NCBI GenBank assembly: GCA_046756245.1
Contig: JBHHVZ010000032.1
Coordinates: 1 to 28,871, forward strand
DNA from: G021776435 sp046756245
GTDB lineage: Bacteria > Pseudomonadota > Alphaproteobacteria > Caulobacterales > Parvularculaceae
Direction of reading: 5' to 3'
Length of the DNA: 28,871 nucleotides
In this document: piece by piece, positions 7,138 to 15,229 of the stretch
How positions within the stretch are numbered: position 1 is the first letter of the stretch
Layout: each line of letters begins with the position of its first letter
Made by a program: the position numbers and the translations under genes
The notes under the pieces: generated by a model
Told to the model about the DNA's origin: nothing
What the model saw: the letters and a program-made list of their open reading frames with translations, nothing else
The model's database searches: none

Positions 7138-10053
7138 ATGGCGCTTCTCGGTATCGCAAAGACAATTTTCGGTTCATCCAACGAACGCCGATTAAAGCCA
7201 TTATGGCGCCGCGCAGAGGCGATCAATGCGATTGAGGATGAAATTGCGGAACTGACGGACGCCGGGCTTATTGAACGCACCGAAAAGCTTAAAGAACGCT
7301 TCCGCAACGGCGAGAGCCTCGATTCCCTTCTCGAGGAAGCCTTCGCCACTGTCCGCGAAGCCGCCAAGCGCGCGCTCGGCCAGCGTCATTACGACGTCCA
7401 GCTCATGGGCGGCATGGTGCTGCACGAAGGCGACATCGCCGAAATGAAGACCGGCGAGGGTAAAACGCTGGTGGCCACGCTCCCGGTTTATCTGAACGCG
7501 CTCACCGGGCGCGGCGTACACGTCGTTACGGTTAACGATTACCTCGCCAAACGCGACGCCGAATGGATGGGCCGCGTCTACGAACGTCTCGGCATGACAA
7601 CCGGCTGCATCGTGCACGGATTGACGGACGAAGAGCGCCGCAAGGCCTACGGAGCCGACATCACTTACGGCACCAATAACGAATTCGGTTTCGACTATCT
7701 GCGCGACAACATGAAAGCGTCGCTCGAGGAGATGGTGCAGCGCGGCCACCACTACGCGATCGTCGATGAAGTCGACTCGATCCTGATCGACGAAGCGCGC
7801 ACGCCGCTGATCATTTCCGGGCCGACCGACGACAAGTCCGAACTCTATCTCAAGATCGACAGCTTCATCCCGCAGCTTGAAGAAAGCGACTACGAGATCG
7901 ACGAGAAGGCGCGGTCGATCACGCTGACCGAAGAAGGCAACGAGCGGATTGAGAAACTATTGAGAGAGGCCGGTTTGCTCGAAGGCGACAGCCTTTACGA
8001 CTCAGTAAACATTTCCGTCGTTCATCACGTCAACCAGGCGCTCAAAGCCCACAATATTTTCCAGCGCGACAAGGATTACATCGTCCGTAACGACAAGGTC
8101 GTCATCATCGACGAATTCACCGGCCGGATGATGGAAGGCCGCCGTTGGTCCGAAGGCCTTCACCAGGCGGTCGAGGCGAAAGAAAAGACGACGATCCAGC
8201 CGGAAAACCAGACGCTCGCCTCGATTACTTTCCAGAACTATTTCAGGCTTTATGAAAAGCTCGCCGGCATGACCGGCACGGCGATGACCGAAGAAGCCGA
8301 ATTCGAGGACATCTACAAGCTCAAAGTCGCCGAGATCCCGACCAACATGCCGATCGCGCGCGAAGACCTCGACGACGAGCTCTACATGACGGCGGAGGAG
8401 AAATACAAGGCGATCGTCATGCAGATCGCCGACTGTTACAAGCGCGGCCAGCCGGTGCTCGTAGGCACGGTCTCAATCGAGAAGTCCGAACATCTTTCTT
8501 CGCTTCTTAAAGACAAGAAATATTTCAAGACGCTCGCCAAGATGCTGCGCGCGCGCGCGGACGAACTCAGGGACAAGGAGACCGAAGCGAAGCAGGAGCT
8601 TGAAGAACGGGCGGATTATCTTGCCTCGCTCGGCGAAAAGAAAACGCCGGTTCCGCATAATGTCTTGAATGCGCGTTATCACGAACAGGAAGCCCAGATC
8701 GTCGCCGACGCCGGCGCGCCCGGCGCAGTCACCATCGCCACCAACATGGCCGGGCGCGGCACTGACATCCAGCTCGGCGGCTCGGTCGACATGGCGTTGA
8801 TGAACTCGCTCGAGGAAGGCGACGATGAGGAAACCATCGCCAAAAAACGGACTGATATAGAAGAACGCATCGCCGGTCTGAAACAGAAGGCGCTCGACGC
8901 CGACGGCCTCTTTGTGCTGGCCACGGAACGCCATGAAAGCCGGCGCATCGATAATCAGCTGCGCGGCCGCTCCGGCCGTCAGGGCGATCCCGGCACGACC
9001 AAGTTCTTTCTTTCACTCGAAGACGACCTGATGCGCATCTTCGGGACCGGCATGGAGAAAATGCTGAAGCGTTTCGGCATCCAGCCTGATGAGTCGATCG
9101 AGCATCCCTGGTTTACGAAAGCCGTCGAAACGGCGCAGAAAAAAGTCGAACAGCGCAATTTCGACATGCGCAAGAACGTCCTCAAATTCGACGACGTCAT
9201 CAACGATCAGCGCAAGGCGATCTTCGAGCAGCGCGTCGAATTCATGTCGGCCGAGTCCGTCGACGACATCATTTCGGACATGCGCGAACAGCTCATCGAG
9301 GACCTCGTCGCCCGATACGTGCCCGCCAAATCCTACGCCGAACAGTGGGACGTCGAAGGGCTGGCGCAAGAGCTCGAAGACGTCTTCATGCGTTCCTTCC
9401 AGGTGGCGGACTGGGCCAAGGAGGAAGGCGTCGCCGACACCGAAATCACCGAACGCCTGATCGAGGAAATTAACCGGCAATACGCCGTCAAGGCGGCCGA
9501 CGTCACTTCGTACGCCAAGGCCAACGGCATGGAGCACCCGGAGGAATTCATCCGGAAAATTGAAAAGTCGGTGCTGCTGCAGGTTCTCGACACGAATTGG
9601 CGCGAACACCTGCAGTTGCTCGATCATCTGCGCTCCGTTGTGTGGATGCGCGGCCACGCCCAGCGCGATCCGATCAATGAATTCAAGACCGAAGCGTTTG
9701 CGCTGTTCGAAGGGCTCATCGACGGCCTCAGGCGCGACGTGACGCGGATGCTCATGCGCCTGCAGGTGCGCGCGCCCGAAGAAGCGGTACCCGAGCGCCG
9801 CGCAATTCCGATGACCGAAACGCATGTGGACCCGTCGACCGGCGAGAACGAAATGGCCATGGCCGGCGCCTTGCCTGAGCGCGGCGCAGGACGGCGCATG
9901 CGTTCGTCGGCCGGCATCGGCACTATGACCGGACGTGTCGCCGCCGCGGAAGTCGATCCTTCCAACCCGGACACCTGGGGACGGGTGCCGCGCAATGCGC
10001 CCTGCCCCTGCGGCTCGGGCCGGAAATACAAGCACTGCCACGGGGCGATTTAG
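7138..10053 (+). CDS. secA: protein translocase ATPase SecA
   Basis: A 971-aa full-length SecA, the cytoplasmic ATPase that drives preproteins through SecYEG. Visible landmarks are the Walker A loop KTGEGKT (104-110), the preceding MGGMVLHEGDIAEM, the Walker B/DEAD-type DEVDSILIDEARTPLIISG (from 210), the helicase motif NMAGRGTDIQLGG, and QLRGRSGRQGDPG. The C-terminal zinc-binding tail has Cys956, Cys958, Cys967 and His968 (CPCGSGRKYKHCH), which contacts SecB and ribosomes. The region between residues about 456 and 510 contains the alphaproteobacterial Lys/Glu-rich insertion (LKDKKYFKTLAKMLRARADE). An AAGGTG ribosome site precedes the ATG. The gene is monocistronic or first in its unit, followed by a palindromic repeat. 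Confidence 0.98.
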   Translation: MALLGIAKTIFGSSNERRLKPLWRRAEAINAIEDEIAELTDAGLIERTEKLKERFRNGESLDSLLEEAFATVREAAKRALGQRHYDVQLMGGMVLHEGDIAEMKTGEGKTLVATLPVYLNALTGRGVHVVTVNDYLAKRDAEWMGRVYERLGMTTGCIVHGLTDEERRKAYGADITYGTNNEFGFDYLRDNMKASLEEMVQRGHHYAIVDEVDSILIDEARTPLIISGPTDDKSELYLKIDSFIPQLEESDYEIDEKARSITLTEEGNERIEKLLREAGLLEGDSLYDSVNISVVHHVNQALKAHNIFQRDKDYIVRNDKVVIIDEFTGRMMEGRRWSEGLHQAVEAKEKTTIQPENQTLASITFQNYFRLYEKLAGMTGTAMTEEAEFEDIYKLKVAEIPTNMPIAREDLDDELYMTAEEKYKAIVMQIADCYKRGQPVLVGTVSIEKSEHLSSLLKDKKYFKTLAKMLRARADELRDKETEAKQELEERADYLASLGEKKTPVPHNVLNARYHEQEAQIVADAGAPGAVTIATNMAGRGTDIQLGGSVDMALMNSLEEGDDEETIAKKRTDIEERIAGLKQKALDADGLFVLATERHESRRIDNQLRGRSGRQGDPGTTKFFLSLEDDLMRIFGTGMEKMLKRFGIQPDESIEHPWFTKAVETAQKKVEQRNFDMRKNVLKFDDVINDQRKAIFEQRVEFMSAESVDDIISDMREQLIEDLVARYVPAKSYAEQWDVEGLAQELEDVFMRSFQVADWAKEEGVADTEITERLIEEINRQYAVKAADVTSYAKANGMEHPEEFIRKIEKSVLLQVLDTNWREHLQLLDHLRSVVWMRGHAQRDPINEFKTEAFALFEGLIDGLRRDVTRMLMRLQVRAPEEAVPERRAIPMTETHVDPSTGENEMAMAGALPERGAGRRMRSSAGIGTMTGRVAAAEVDPSNPDTWGRVPRNAPCPCGSGRKYKHCHGAI

Positions 10054-10054
10054 A

Positions 10055-10098
10055 GCGTGATGCGAAAAAGTGGAAACCGGTTTTTCGCAAAATCACGC
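10055..10098. repeat. palindromic dispersed-type repeat after secA
   Basis: A 44-bp interrupted palindrome starts 2 bp after the secA stop: arms GCGTGATGCGAAAAA and TTTTTCGCA...TCACGC flank a GTGGAAACCGG centre. Elements of this form are widespread in alphaproteobacterial genomes as short palindromic repeats. Its position just after a stop codon suggests a transcription-end or mRNA-protecting hairpin. Only one copy is in the window, so its dispersal is recalled knowledge, not seen here. Confidence 0.75.
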
Positions 10099-10151
10099 GA
10101 CCAAACAAGAATCTAACACAAAATGCCGATTTGGGATTATTGCATTTTGCG

Positions 10152-10547
10152 CTAGGCGCGACGGGCGAAACCGCTCCACAGCAAAATCAGGATTATAAGC
10201 GCGGCGAGCGTTCCGAAAGGAATATACCAAGCCGACAGGATAACGACCGCAGTCAGCGCCTTGCGTAAATCCGTCCGGCCGAATGTCCACGCCGCGCCGA
10301 CGGCAATGTTTGCGGCGCCGATGGCGAGATGCAGGAGTTTTACGGCCAACGACCGCGGATCGATTCCGATCGCTTCGAAAATATGCGCCCATGGGCCGAG
10401 CTGACCGGCGAAGCGGCCGCTTGAAGGCGTCAAGTAATCGCCCGTGACAAGCGCGTGGACGCCGTCGAACATCAACCAGCCCGGCCCGAGCAGAATAAGC
10501 CCGAATACGAGGTAGCGCCGCCAGAGTCTTGGATTCGTATCCGCCAT
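10152..10547 (-). CDS. small integral membrane protein of unknown function
   Basis: A 131-aa protein with about three to four hydrophobic segments: residues about 12-35 (RYLVFGLILLGPGWLMFDGV), 67-88 (LAVKLLHLAIGAANIAVGAA) and 97-127 (VVILSAWYIPFGTLAALIIL). The region between the first and second segments (PSSGRFAGQLGPWAHIFEAI) would form one loop. Charges are mostly in the short N-terminal and C-terminal ends. I do not recognise a named family; the codon usage and GC pattern are those of a real gene. It stands alone between the secA repeat and the long gap before feoA, converging on secA. Confidence 0.7.
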   Translation of the reverse strand: MADTNPRLWRRYLVFGLILLGPGWLMFDGVHALVTGDYLTPSSGRFAGQLGPWAHIFEAIGIDPRSLAVKLLHLAIGAANIAVGAAWTFGRTDLRKALTAVVILSAWYIPFGTLAALIILILLWSGFARRA

Positions 10548-10911
10548 GACGCGTTTCGGATCTTCGCCTTCGCCGGCGAGCTTATACGCTTTTCAGGCGG
10601 ATTTCAGATCGCAGGGCTGGTTTTTTCTCCCATTTGGAAACACGAAAATCTTGAGACCCGCTGTTTTCCCGGCGCTCAGAACGAAAGGGTCCATTTTGTC
10701 CATTTCGGAACGTCGCGGGAACGCGGAATGTTTTCCGTCATTCCGGACAGGTATGAACTGCCGAACCTGGCTGTCTCCGGCGAAAGTTATTCAAATGTCA
10801 AAGAGCGATCGCCCCGCGCCGCGCACAGGCGATGCGACGCCGTAAACATAAAACCGCGCGGAAGAGTGCGGATATCTATCCCTCAAGTTTTAATGTTTCT
10901 CTCCCTAACTC

Positions 10912-10955
10912 CGCATAAACGCTGGGTTTCGCCCGGAGAAAATTCTCCTTATGCG
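10912..10955. repeat. nested palindromes able to form a three-way junction
   Basis: CGCATAA (10912-10918) pairs with TTATGCG (10949-10955). Inside, GGG/CCC (10924-10926 with 10932-10934) and GGAGAA/TTCTCC (10935-10940 with 10943-10948) form two further hairpins that abut each other. It could be a short mobile palindrome or a structured leader element. Confidence 0.4.
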
Positions 10956-10973
10956 TGTGCGGCCGGCTCTTGG

Positions 10974-10999
10974 GAGGCCCGCCGCGGGGCGCGGGCCTC
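10974..10999. repeat. 9-bp GC hairpin upstream of feoA
   Basis: GAGGCCCGC (10974-10982) pairs perfectly with GCGGGCCTC (10991-10999) across an 8-nt loop. No T-tract follows. It may be a terminator-like or repeat element. Confidence 0.4.
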
Positions 11000-11044
11000 G
11001 CCGGTTCGTGAAGGGGCGCGGCGTCATGTCGCCCGCCGCGCGAT

Positions 11045-11059
11045 TGCAAATCATTCGCA
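11045..11059 (+). promoter_or_regulatory. Fur/Mur-type operator upstream of feoAB
   Basis: TGCAAATCATTCGCA is a 15-bp palindrome with one mismatch (the perfect form would be TGCAAAT-n-ATTTGCA), matching the alphaproteobacterial Fur/Mur box. It lies 31 bp before the feoA ATG. CATAAG at its right edge could be a -10 box, so a bound repressor would block transcription when iron is sufficient. Confidence 0.7.
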
Positions 11060-11089
11060 TAAGTGAAAGATAGGGGAGAGGATTTTCCC

Positions 11090-11323
11090 ATGCGGCTCGA
11101 TTTACTTAAGCAAGGACTTCCGGCGAAGGTGCGTTCGCTCGACGGCGCGGACCGGCTGCTCGAAGCGAAGCTGCGCGAGGTCGGTTTCGCGGAAGACGAC
11201 GAAATCGAAGTCGTCCACATCGGTCCGCTAGGCGGAAGACCGATCTGCGTGCGCCTCAACCGGACGCTGGTGGCGCTGCGCGCCGAAGAAGCCGCGGCGA
11301 TCGAAGTGGACGTCGTCTCATGA
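11090..11323 (+). CDS. feoA: ferrous iron transport protein A
   Basis: A 77-aa SH3-like FeoA domain: ADRLLEAKLREVGFAEDDEI, followed by GPLGGRPICVRLNRTLVALR, the usual pattern that precedes an AXEI/V ending (here EEAAAIEVDVV). FeoA is a small cytoplasmic partner of the FeoB iron permease. The ATG at 11090 follows a good ribosome site (GGGGAGAGG); an in-frame GTG at 11063 would start inside the promoter region. Its stop overlaps the feoB start by 4 bp (ATGA). A Fur-type box upstream suggests iron-dependent repression. Confidence 0.93.
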   Translation: MRLDLLKQGLPAKVRSLDGADRLLEAKLREVGFAEDDEIEVVHIGPLGGRPICVRLNRTLVALRAEEAAAIEVDVVS

Positions 11324-13146
11324 GCGGATTGCGTCTGGCGCTTGTCGGCGCGCCGAATTGCGGGAAATCGACGCTCTTCAACGGGTTGACGGGAGGACGC
11401 GCGAAAGTCGCCAACTATCCCGGCGCAACGGTCGAGACCCGGGCGGGCCGGTTCACTACGCCTGGCGGGCGCGACGTCGAGCTCATCGACCTGCCCGGCA
11501 TTTACGGGCTTACGCCGCGCTCGCGCGATGAACGGATCGCCATCGACCTGTTGACCGGCAAAGCGCGCGGCGAAAACGCGCCGGACATGCTCCTCATCCT
11601 GATCGATGCGGCGAATATCCGAACCCACCTGCACACGATCCTGCAGTTGCGCGCGCTCGGCCGGCCGATGATCGTGGTTCTCAACATGATCGATCTGGCG
11701 ACCCGCGACGGGCTCGAACTGGACGTCGCCAAACTCGAAGAACGCCTCGGCGCGCCGGTGGTGACGTCGCGCGCCACGCGCAAGGCCGGCCGCGCCGGTC
11801 TGATCAACCGCCTGGACCAAATTCTAGGGAACAAGTCGATCCCGCGCCCCGCCGAAACCCCCGGCGCGTCCCTCAAAGACCTCCAGCGCGAAGCCCGCGA
11901 CATCGCGCGCGAGGCCATCATCAGCGAGTCGCTATTCAATCGGGCGACGCGCGCCGTCGACAAGGTGGCGCTGCATCCGGTCGCCGGCCCGCTGGCGCTC
12001 GCCGTCATATTATTTCTGATGTTCCAGGCGGTTTACTCCTGGTCGGCCGGGCCGATGGATGCGATCGACGCCGGCGCCGTCGCGCTCGGACGGTTCGTCA
12101 GCGCGAACCTGCCTGACATCTGGCTGCGCGATCTTCTGGTCGACGGCGTTATCGCCGGAGTCGGCAGCGTGGTGATTTTTCTGCCGCAGATTCTCACGCT
12201 GTTCGCCTTCATTCTGCTGCTTGAGGCGTCCGGCTATATGGCGCGCGCGGCGTTCCTGATGGACGAACTGATGATGCGCGTCGGGCTTAACGGGCGCGCG
12301 TTCATTCCGCTGCTTTCAAGTTTCGCCTGCGCCGTACCGGGGATTATGGCGGCGCGGGTCATCGAAAGCGAGCGCGACCGCCTGACGACCATGCTGATCG
12401 CGCCGTTAATGACCTGCTCGGCGCGGCTGCCGGTCTACACGCTGATCATCGCCGCTTTCATTCCGCGAACGACGGTCGCAGGCTTCAACCTGCAGGGCCT
12501 GGTGATGTTCGGACTTTATATCGCCGGGATCATCAGCGCCGTAACGGTTGCGTTCGTCCTGAAGAACACGGTCGCCAAGGGCCGCCCGCAGCCGTTGATC
12601 ATGGAGCTGCCGACCTACAAGCCGCCCAATCCGAGAGATTTCCTTCTCGGTCTGTGGTCGCGCGCCGCCGCGTTTCTGAAGCGGGCCGGCACCATTATCC
12701 TGACCATGTCGATCGTTCTGTGGTTTCTGTCGAGTTACCCGGCGTCGGCGCCGAGTTTGCGCGAAACGTTCGCCGGGCGTATCGGCGCCGTGCTCGAGCC
12801 GATCCTCGCGCCGATCGGCTTCAATCTGGAAATCGCCATTGCGCTCATTCCTGGCATGGCGGCGCGCGAAGTGGCTGTAAGCGCCCTTGGAACCGTCTAT
12901 GCGGTTCAAAATGTGGACGAAAACACGGCCGGCCTCGCCGATACGCTGCAATCGGCTTGGCCGCTGCCGACAGCGCTCGCTTTCCTCGCCTGGTATGTAT
13001 TCGCGCCGCAATGCCTGGCGACACTGGCGACCATACGGCGCGAGACAAATTCGTGGCGATGGACGGCCTTCGCTTTCTCCTATCTTGTCGCGCTCGCCTA
13101 TGTCGCCGCCGGCGCGACCCATGCGATTGCGTCGCTGTTTGTGTGA
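11320..13146 (+). CDS. feoB: ferrous iron transporter FeoB
   Basis: A 608-aa Fe(II) permease of the inner membrane with an N-terminal G-protein domain. The GTPase motifs are GAPNCGKST (10-18), the G2 region YPGATVET, DLPGIYGL (G3) and NMID (G4, 122-125). The membrane half contains the Gate motif regions, including LPQILTLFAFILLLEASGYM, ARAAFLMDELMMRVGLNGRAF, SSFACAVPGIMAARVIE and CSARLPVYTLI. The cysteine-containing Gate motifs are present (SFACAVPG, CSARLPVY). It is shorter than the E. coli protein (773 aa), consistent with the shorter alphaproteobacterial type without an extended C-terminus. No feoC follows. It converges on accA with a 30-bp gap. Confidence 0.96.
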   Translation: MSGLRLALVGAPNCGKSTLFNGLTGGRAKVANYPGATVETRAGRFTTPGGRDVELIDLPGIYGLTPRSRDERIAIDLLTGKARGENAPDMLLILIDAANIRTHLHTILQLRALGRPMIVVLNMIDLATRDGLELDVAKLEERLGAPVVTSRATRKAGRAGLINRLDQILGNKSIPRPAETPGASLKDLQREARDIAREAIISESLFNRATRAVDKVALHPVAGPLALAVILFLMFQAVYSWSAGPMDAIDAGAVALGRFVSANLPDIWLRDLLVDGVIAGVGSVVIFLPQILTLFAFILLLEASGYMARAAFLMDELMMRVGLNGRAFIPLLSSFACAVPGIMAARVIESERDRLTTMLIAPLMTCSARLPVYTLIIAAFIPRTTVAGFNLQGLVMFGLYIAGIISAVTVAFVLKNTVAKGRPQPLIMELPTYKPPNPRDFLLGLWSRAAAFLKRAGTIILTMSIVLWFLSSYPASAPSLRETFAGRIGAVLEPILAPIGFNLEIAIALIPGMAAREVAVSALGTVYAVQNVDENTAGLADTLQSAWPLPTALAFLAWYVFAPQCLATLATIRRETNSWRWTAFAFSYLVALAYVAAGATHAIASLFV

Positions 13147-13176
13147 GCCTGCAATGCTGAGAAGGGACGAATAATC

Positions 13177-14148
13177 CTAAGCCAGTCCTGTTCTGCCGAT
13201 GGCGAGGAATTTGTCACGGCGGTGCTTGCGCAGGCCGGGCGGCGACATGCCTTCAAGCTCGTCGATGGCGGCCTCGACCGCGTCGCCGAGGCGTTCGATG
13301 GTCTGCGCCACGTCGCGATGGGCGCCGCCGAGCGGTTCCTGAATGATGGAATCGATAACGCCGAGCTCCAGAAGATCCTGCGCTGAAACGCGCATCGCTT
13401 CGGCTGCGTCGGGCGCCTTGTTGTCGCCCTTTCCGGCCGCATCCTTCCACAGGATCGACGCGCAGCCTTCGGGCGAAATCACCGAATAGATCGAATGCTC
13501 GAGCATCAACACCTTGTTGGCCGCGGCGAGCGCGACCGCGCCCCCTGATCCGCCTTCGCCGACGATGACGGAGATGAGCGGCGCACCCAGCGCGAGACAT
13601 TTTTCCGTACACGTTGCGATTGCTTCGGCCTGACCGCGCTCTTCCGCGCCGCGGCCCGGATAGGCGCCGGGCGTGTCGACAAGCGTGATCACCGGCAGCG
13701 AGAAGCGCTCGGCCATGTCCATCAACCGCATCGCCTTGCGATAGCCTTCGGGATTGGCCATGCCGAAATTGTGTTTGACGCGCGTCGAAGTGTCGGCGCC
13801 TTTCTCGTGGCCGATCAGCATGATCGAGCGCCCGCGGAAGCGCGCCGGCCCGCCCAGAATAGCCGCGTCTTCGCCGAAATAGCGATCGCCGGCGAGCGGC
13901 GTGAAATCCTCAACCAGGCTCGCAGCATAGTCGGAAAAATGCGGGCGGCCGGCGTGGCGGGCGACGAGCGCCTTCTGCCAGCGCGTCAGCTTGCCGTAGG
14001 TGTCGCTTAAAAGCTGGTCGGCCTTGGTCTGCAGCCGTTCGATTTCTTCGGACACATTGACGCCGGACTCATCATGCGTCTGCTTGAGGTCCTGAATGCG
14101 GCCGTCAAGTTCGGCGATCGGTTTTTCGAATTCGAGATAGGTGCGCAT
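13177..14148 (-). CDS. accA: acetyl-CoA carboxylase carboxyltransferase subunit alpha
   Basis: A 323-aa AccA of normal length, forming the carboxyltransferase with AccD and making malonyl-CoA for fatty-acid synthesis. Conserved signatures are RTYLEFEKPIAELDGRI at the N-terminus, MANPEGYRKAMRLM, LPVITLVDTPGAYPG and the GEGGSGGA loop (197-204), followed by EHSIYSVISPEGCASILW. The start ATG lies only about 12 nt downstream (in transcript order) of one arm of the heptamer inverted repeat. The region before it is C-rich and lacks any Shine-Dalgarno-like sequence. It follows xerD in the same direction. Confidence 0.97.
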   Translation of the reverse strand: MRTYLEFEKPIAELDGRIQDLKQTHDESGVNVSEEIERLQTKADQLLSDTYGKLTRWQKALVARHAGRPHFSDYAASLVEDFTPLAGDRYFGEDAAILGGPARFRGRSIMLIGHEKGADTSTRVKHNFGMANPEGYRKAMRLMDMAERFSLPVITLVDTPGAYPGRGAEERGQAEAIATCTEKCLALGAPLISVIVGEGGSGGAVALAAANKVLMLEHSIYSVISPEGCASILWKDAAGKGDNKAPDAAEAMRVSAQDLLELGVIDSIIQEPLGGAHRDVAQTIERLGDAVEAAIDELEGMSPPGLRKHRRDKFLAIGRTGLA

Positions 14149-14153
14149 GGTCG

Positions 14154-14289
14154 GGGATTAGGGATTAGGGACTAGGGATTAGGGACTAGGGATGAGGGAT
14201 CAGGGAAAAGATGACGGGAACTAGAGAATAATTCATTTCGGCGTTCATCCCTCCTGACCCTAGTCCCTAATCCCTAGTCCCTAATCCCT
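14154..14289. repeat. telomere-like heptamer repeats forming a perfect 31-bp inverted repeat
   Basis: The left arm (14154-14206) is built of GGGATTA and GGGACTA units with some degenerate ones (GGGATGA, GGGATCA). The right arm (14245-14289) is its complement. A stretch of 31 bp is perfectly inverted (14161-14191 with 14258-14288), with 66 bp between. On the minus-strand transcript the arms come after the xerD coding region and just before the accA start. The G-rich strand can also form G-quadruplexes. Confidence 0.9.
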
Positions 14290-15229
14290 TCTTCGCCAAG
14301 GGATGTTTTGTCAGCACGAGATTCTTCAGGCGCTCCTGCGCCACATGCGTATATATCTGGGTCGTGGCGATGTCGGCGTGGCCGAGCATCTGCTGCACGC
14401 TTCTGAGATCGGCGCCGCCTTCGAGCAGATGCGTGGCGAAGGCGTGGCGCAAAACGTGCGGGGAAACCCGCGCCGGATCGATGCCGGCGGCGGCGGCGGC
14501 GTTTTTAAGCATCTGCGCGAACCGCGCCGCCGTCACATGGCCGGTCTTGCCGCGCGAAGGAAAAAGCCAGGGCGACGCCGACTTGTCCGTCGGCGTGAAT
14601 TTTCCCCTGACGGCGAGATAATCGGTGACCGCGTCAAGCGCGGCGCGCGTGAGCGGGACGAGGCGCTCCTTATCGCCCTTGCCGCGCACGATGAGAGTGC
14701 GTTCGCCGCTTCGCGCCGCCGCCGCCGGCAGCGCCACAAGCTCGGACACCCGCAGCCCGGCGGCGTATAGAATTTCGATCATGGCGCGAAATCGCACCGC
14801 TTTCGGATCATCGCCCGAACGCGACGCCGCCAGCAACCTGTCGACCTCGTCTATGGTCAATACTTCCGGCAGCGGCCGACGCGCGCGCGGCCGGTCAATC
14901 GCTCTTGCAGGGTTGTCGCCGCGCAGGCCCTCCGCATACAGAAATTGATAGAACTGGCGGAGCGCCGAAACCTTCAGCGCCGCCGTCGATGCGGCGAGCC
15001 CGGCCTGCTCCAGCTCTGCGAGCCAGACGGCGATATCGTCGGCGCCCGCCGTTTCGAGCGTCTCGCCGCGCTTTCGCGCAAACACCGCGAAGCGGTCGAG
15101 ATCGCGGCCGTAATTTTTGAGCGTGTTGTCGGCGGCGGCGCGTTCGACCGCCATCATCTCGAGAAACATGCCGATGAGCCGCGCATCGGCGCGCGCCGGC
15201 GATTCCCCGAGGCGCTCCGGAGCGCTCAC
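14267..15229 (-). CDS. xerD: site-specific tyrosine recombinase XerD
   Basis: A 320-aa tyrosine recombinase with an N-terminal SAM-like core-binding domain and the catalytic set Arg160 (AGLRVSEL), Lys184 (RGKGDKERL), His258/Arg261 (HVLRHAFATHLL), His284 and Tyr293 (QIYTHV). It would resolve chromosome dimers at dif with XerC and FtsK. Neighbourhood with aroK/accA and the full-length match favour XerD over XerC, though the two are close relatives. The start is GTG, overlapping the TGA of the upstream gene by 3 bp at 15226-15229. The last six residues (GLGTRD) and the TAG stop come from the heptamer repeat, so the natural end was probably at LAKK or nearby. Confidence 0.93.
   Translation of the reverse strand: MSAPERLGESPARADARLIGMFLEMMAVERAAADNTLKNYGRDLDRFAVFARKRGETLETAGADDIAVWLAELEQAGLAASTAALKVSALRQFYQFLYAEGLRGDNPARAIDRPRARRPLPEVLTIDEVDRLLAASRSGDDPKAVRFRAMIEILYAAGLRVSELVALPAAAARSGERTLIVRGKGDKERLVPLTRAALDAVTDYLAVRGKFTPTDKSASPWLFPSRGKTGHVTAARFAQMLKNAAAAAGIDPARVSPHVLRHAFATHLLEGGADLRSVQQMLGHADIATTQIYTHVAQERLKNLVLTKHPLAKKGLGTRD

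Larger units (their letters stand above)
10548..11089. other. 542-bp gap upstream of feoA, no convincing gene
   Basis: No open frame in this stretch looks coding: those present have irregular codon use and no family resemblance. The last 180 bp hold two structured palindromes and a Fur-type operator, described separately. The left part (10,560-10,850) is slightly AT-richer, with runs such as GGTTTTTTCTCCC. I see no tRNA or known riboswitch fold. Confidence 0.5.

Noticed and set aside
7201..10041. Long minus-strand open frames antisense to secA
   Set aside because: secA is complete and conserved along its whole length; these are codon-bias shadows.
10455..11066. Plus-strand frames in the gap before feoA (203 and 99 residues)
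   Set aside because: Irregular codon use, no ribosome site, one begins inside the opposite gene; no family match.
10876..11820. Minus-strand 314-residue frame antisense to feoA and the start of feoB
   Set aside because: Low-complexity sequence with no recognisable domain; feoA and feoB are unambiguous.
14154..14289. Heptamer repeats as a true telomere or CRISPR array
   Set aside because: No spacers of regular length and no sequence end; units are seven bases and the arms are inverted, so neither interpretation fits.
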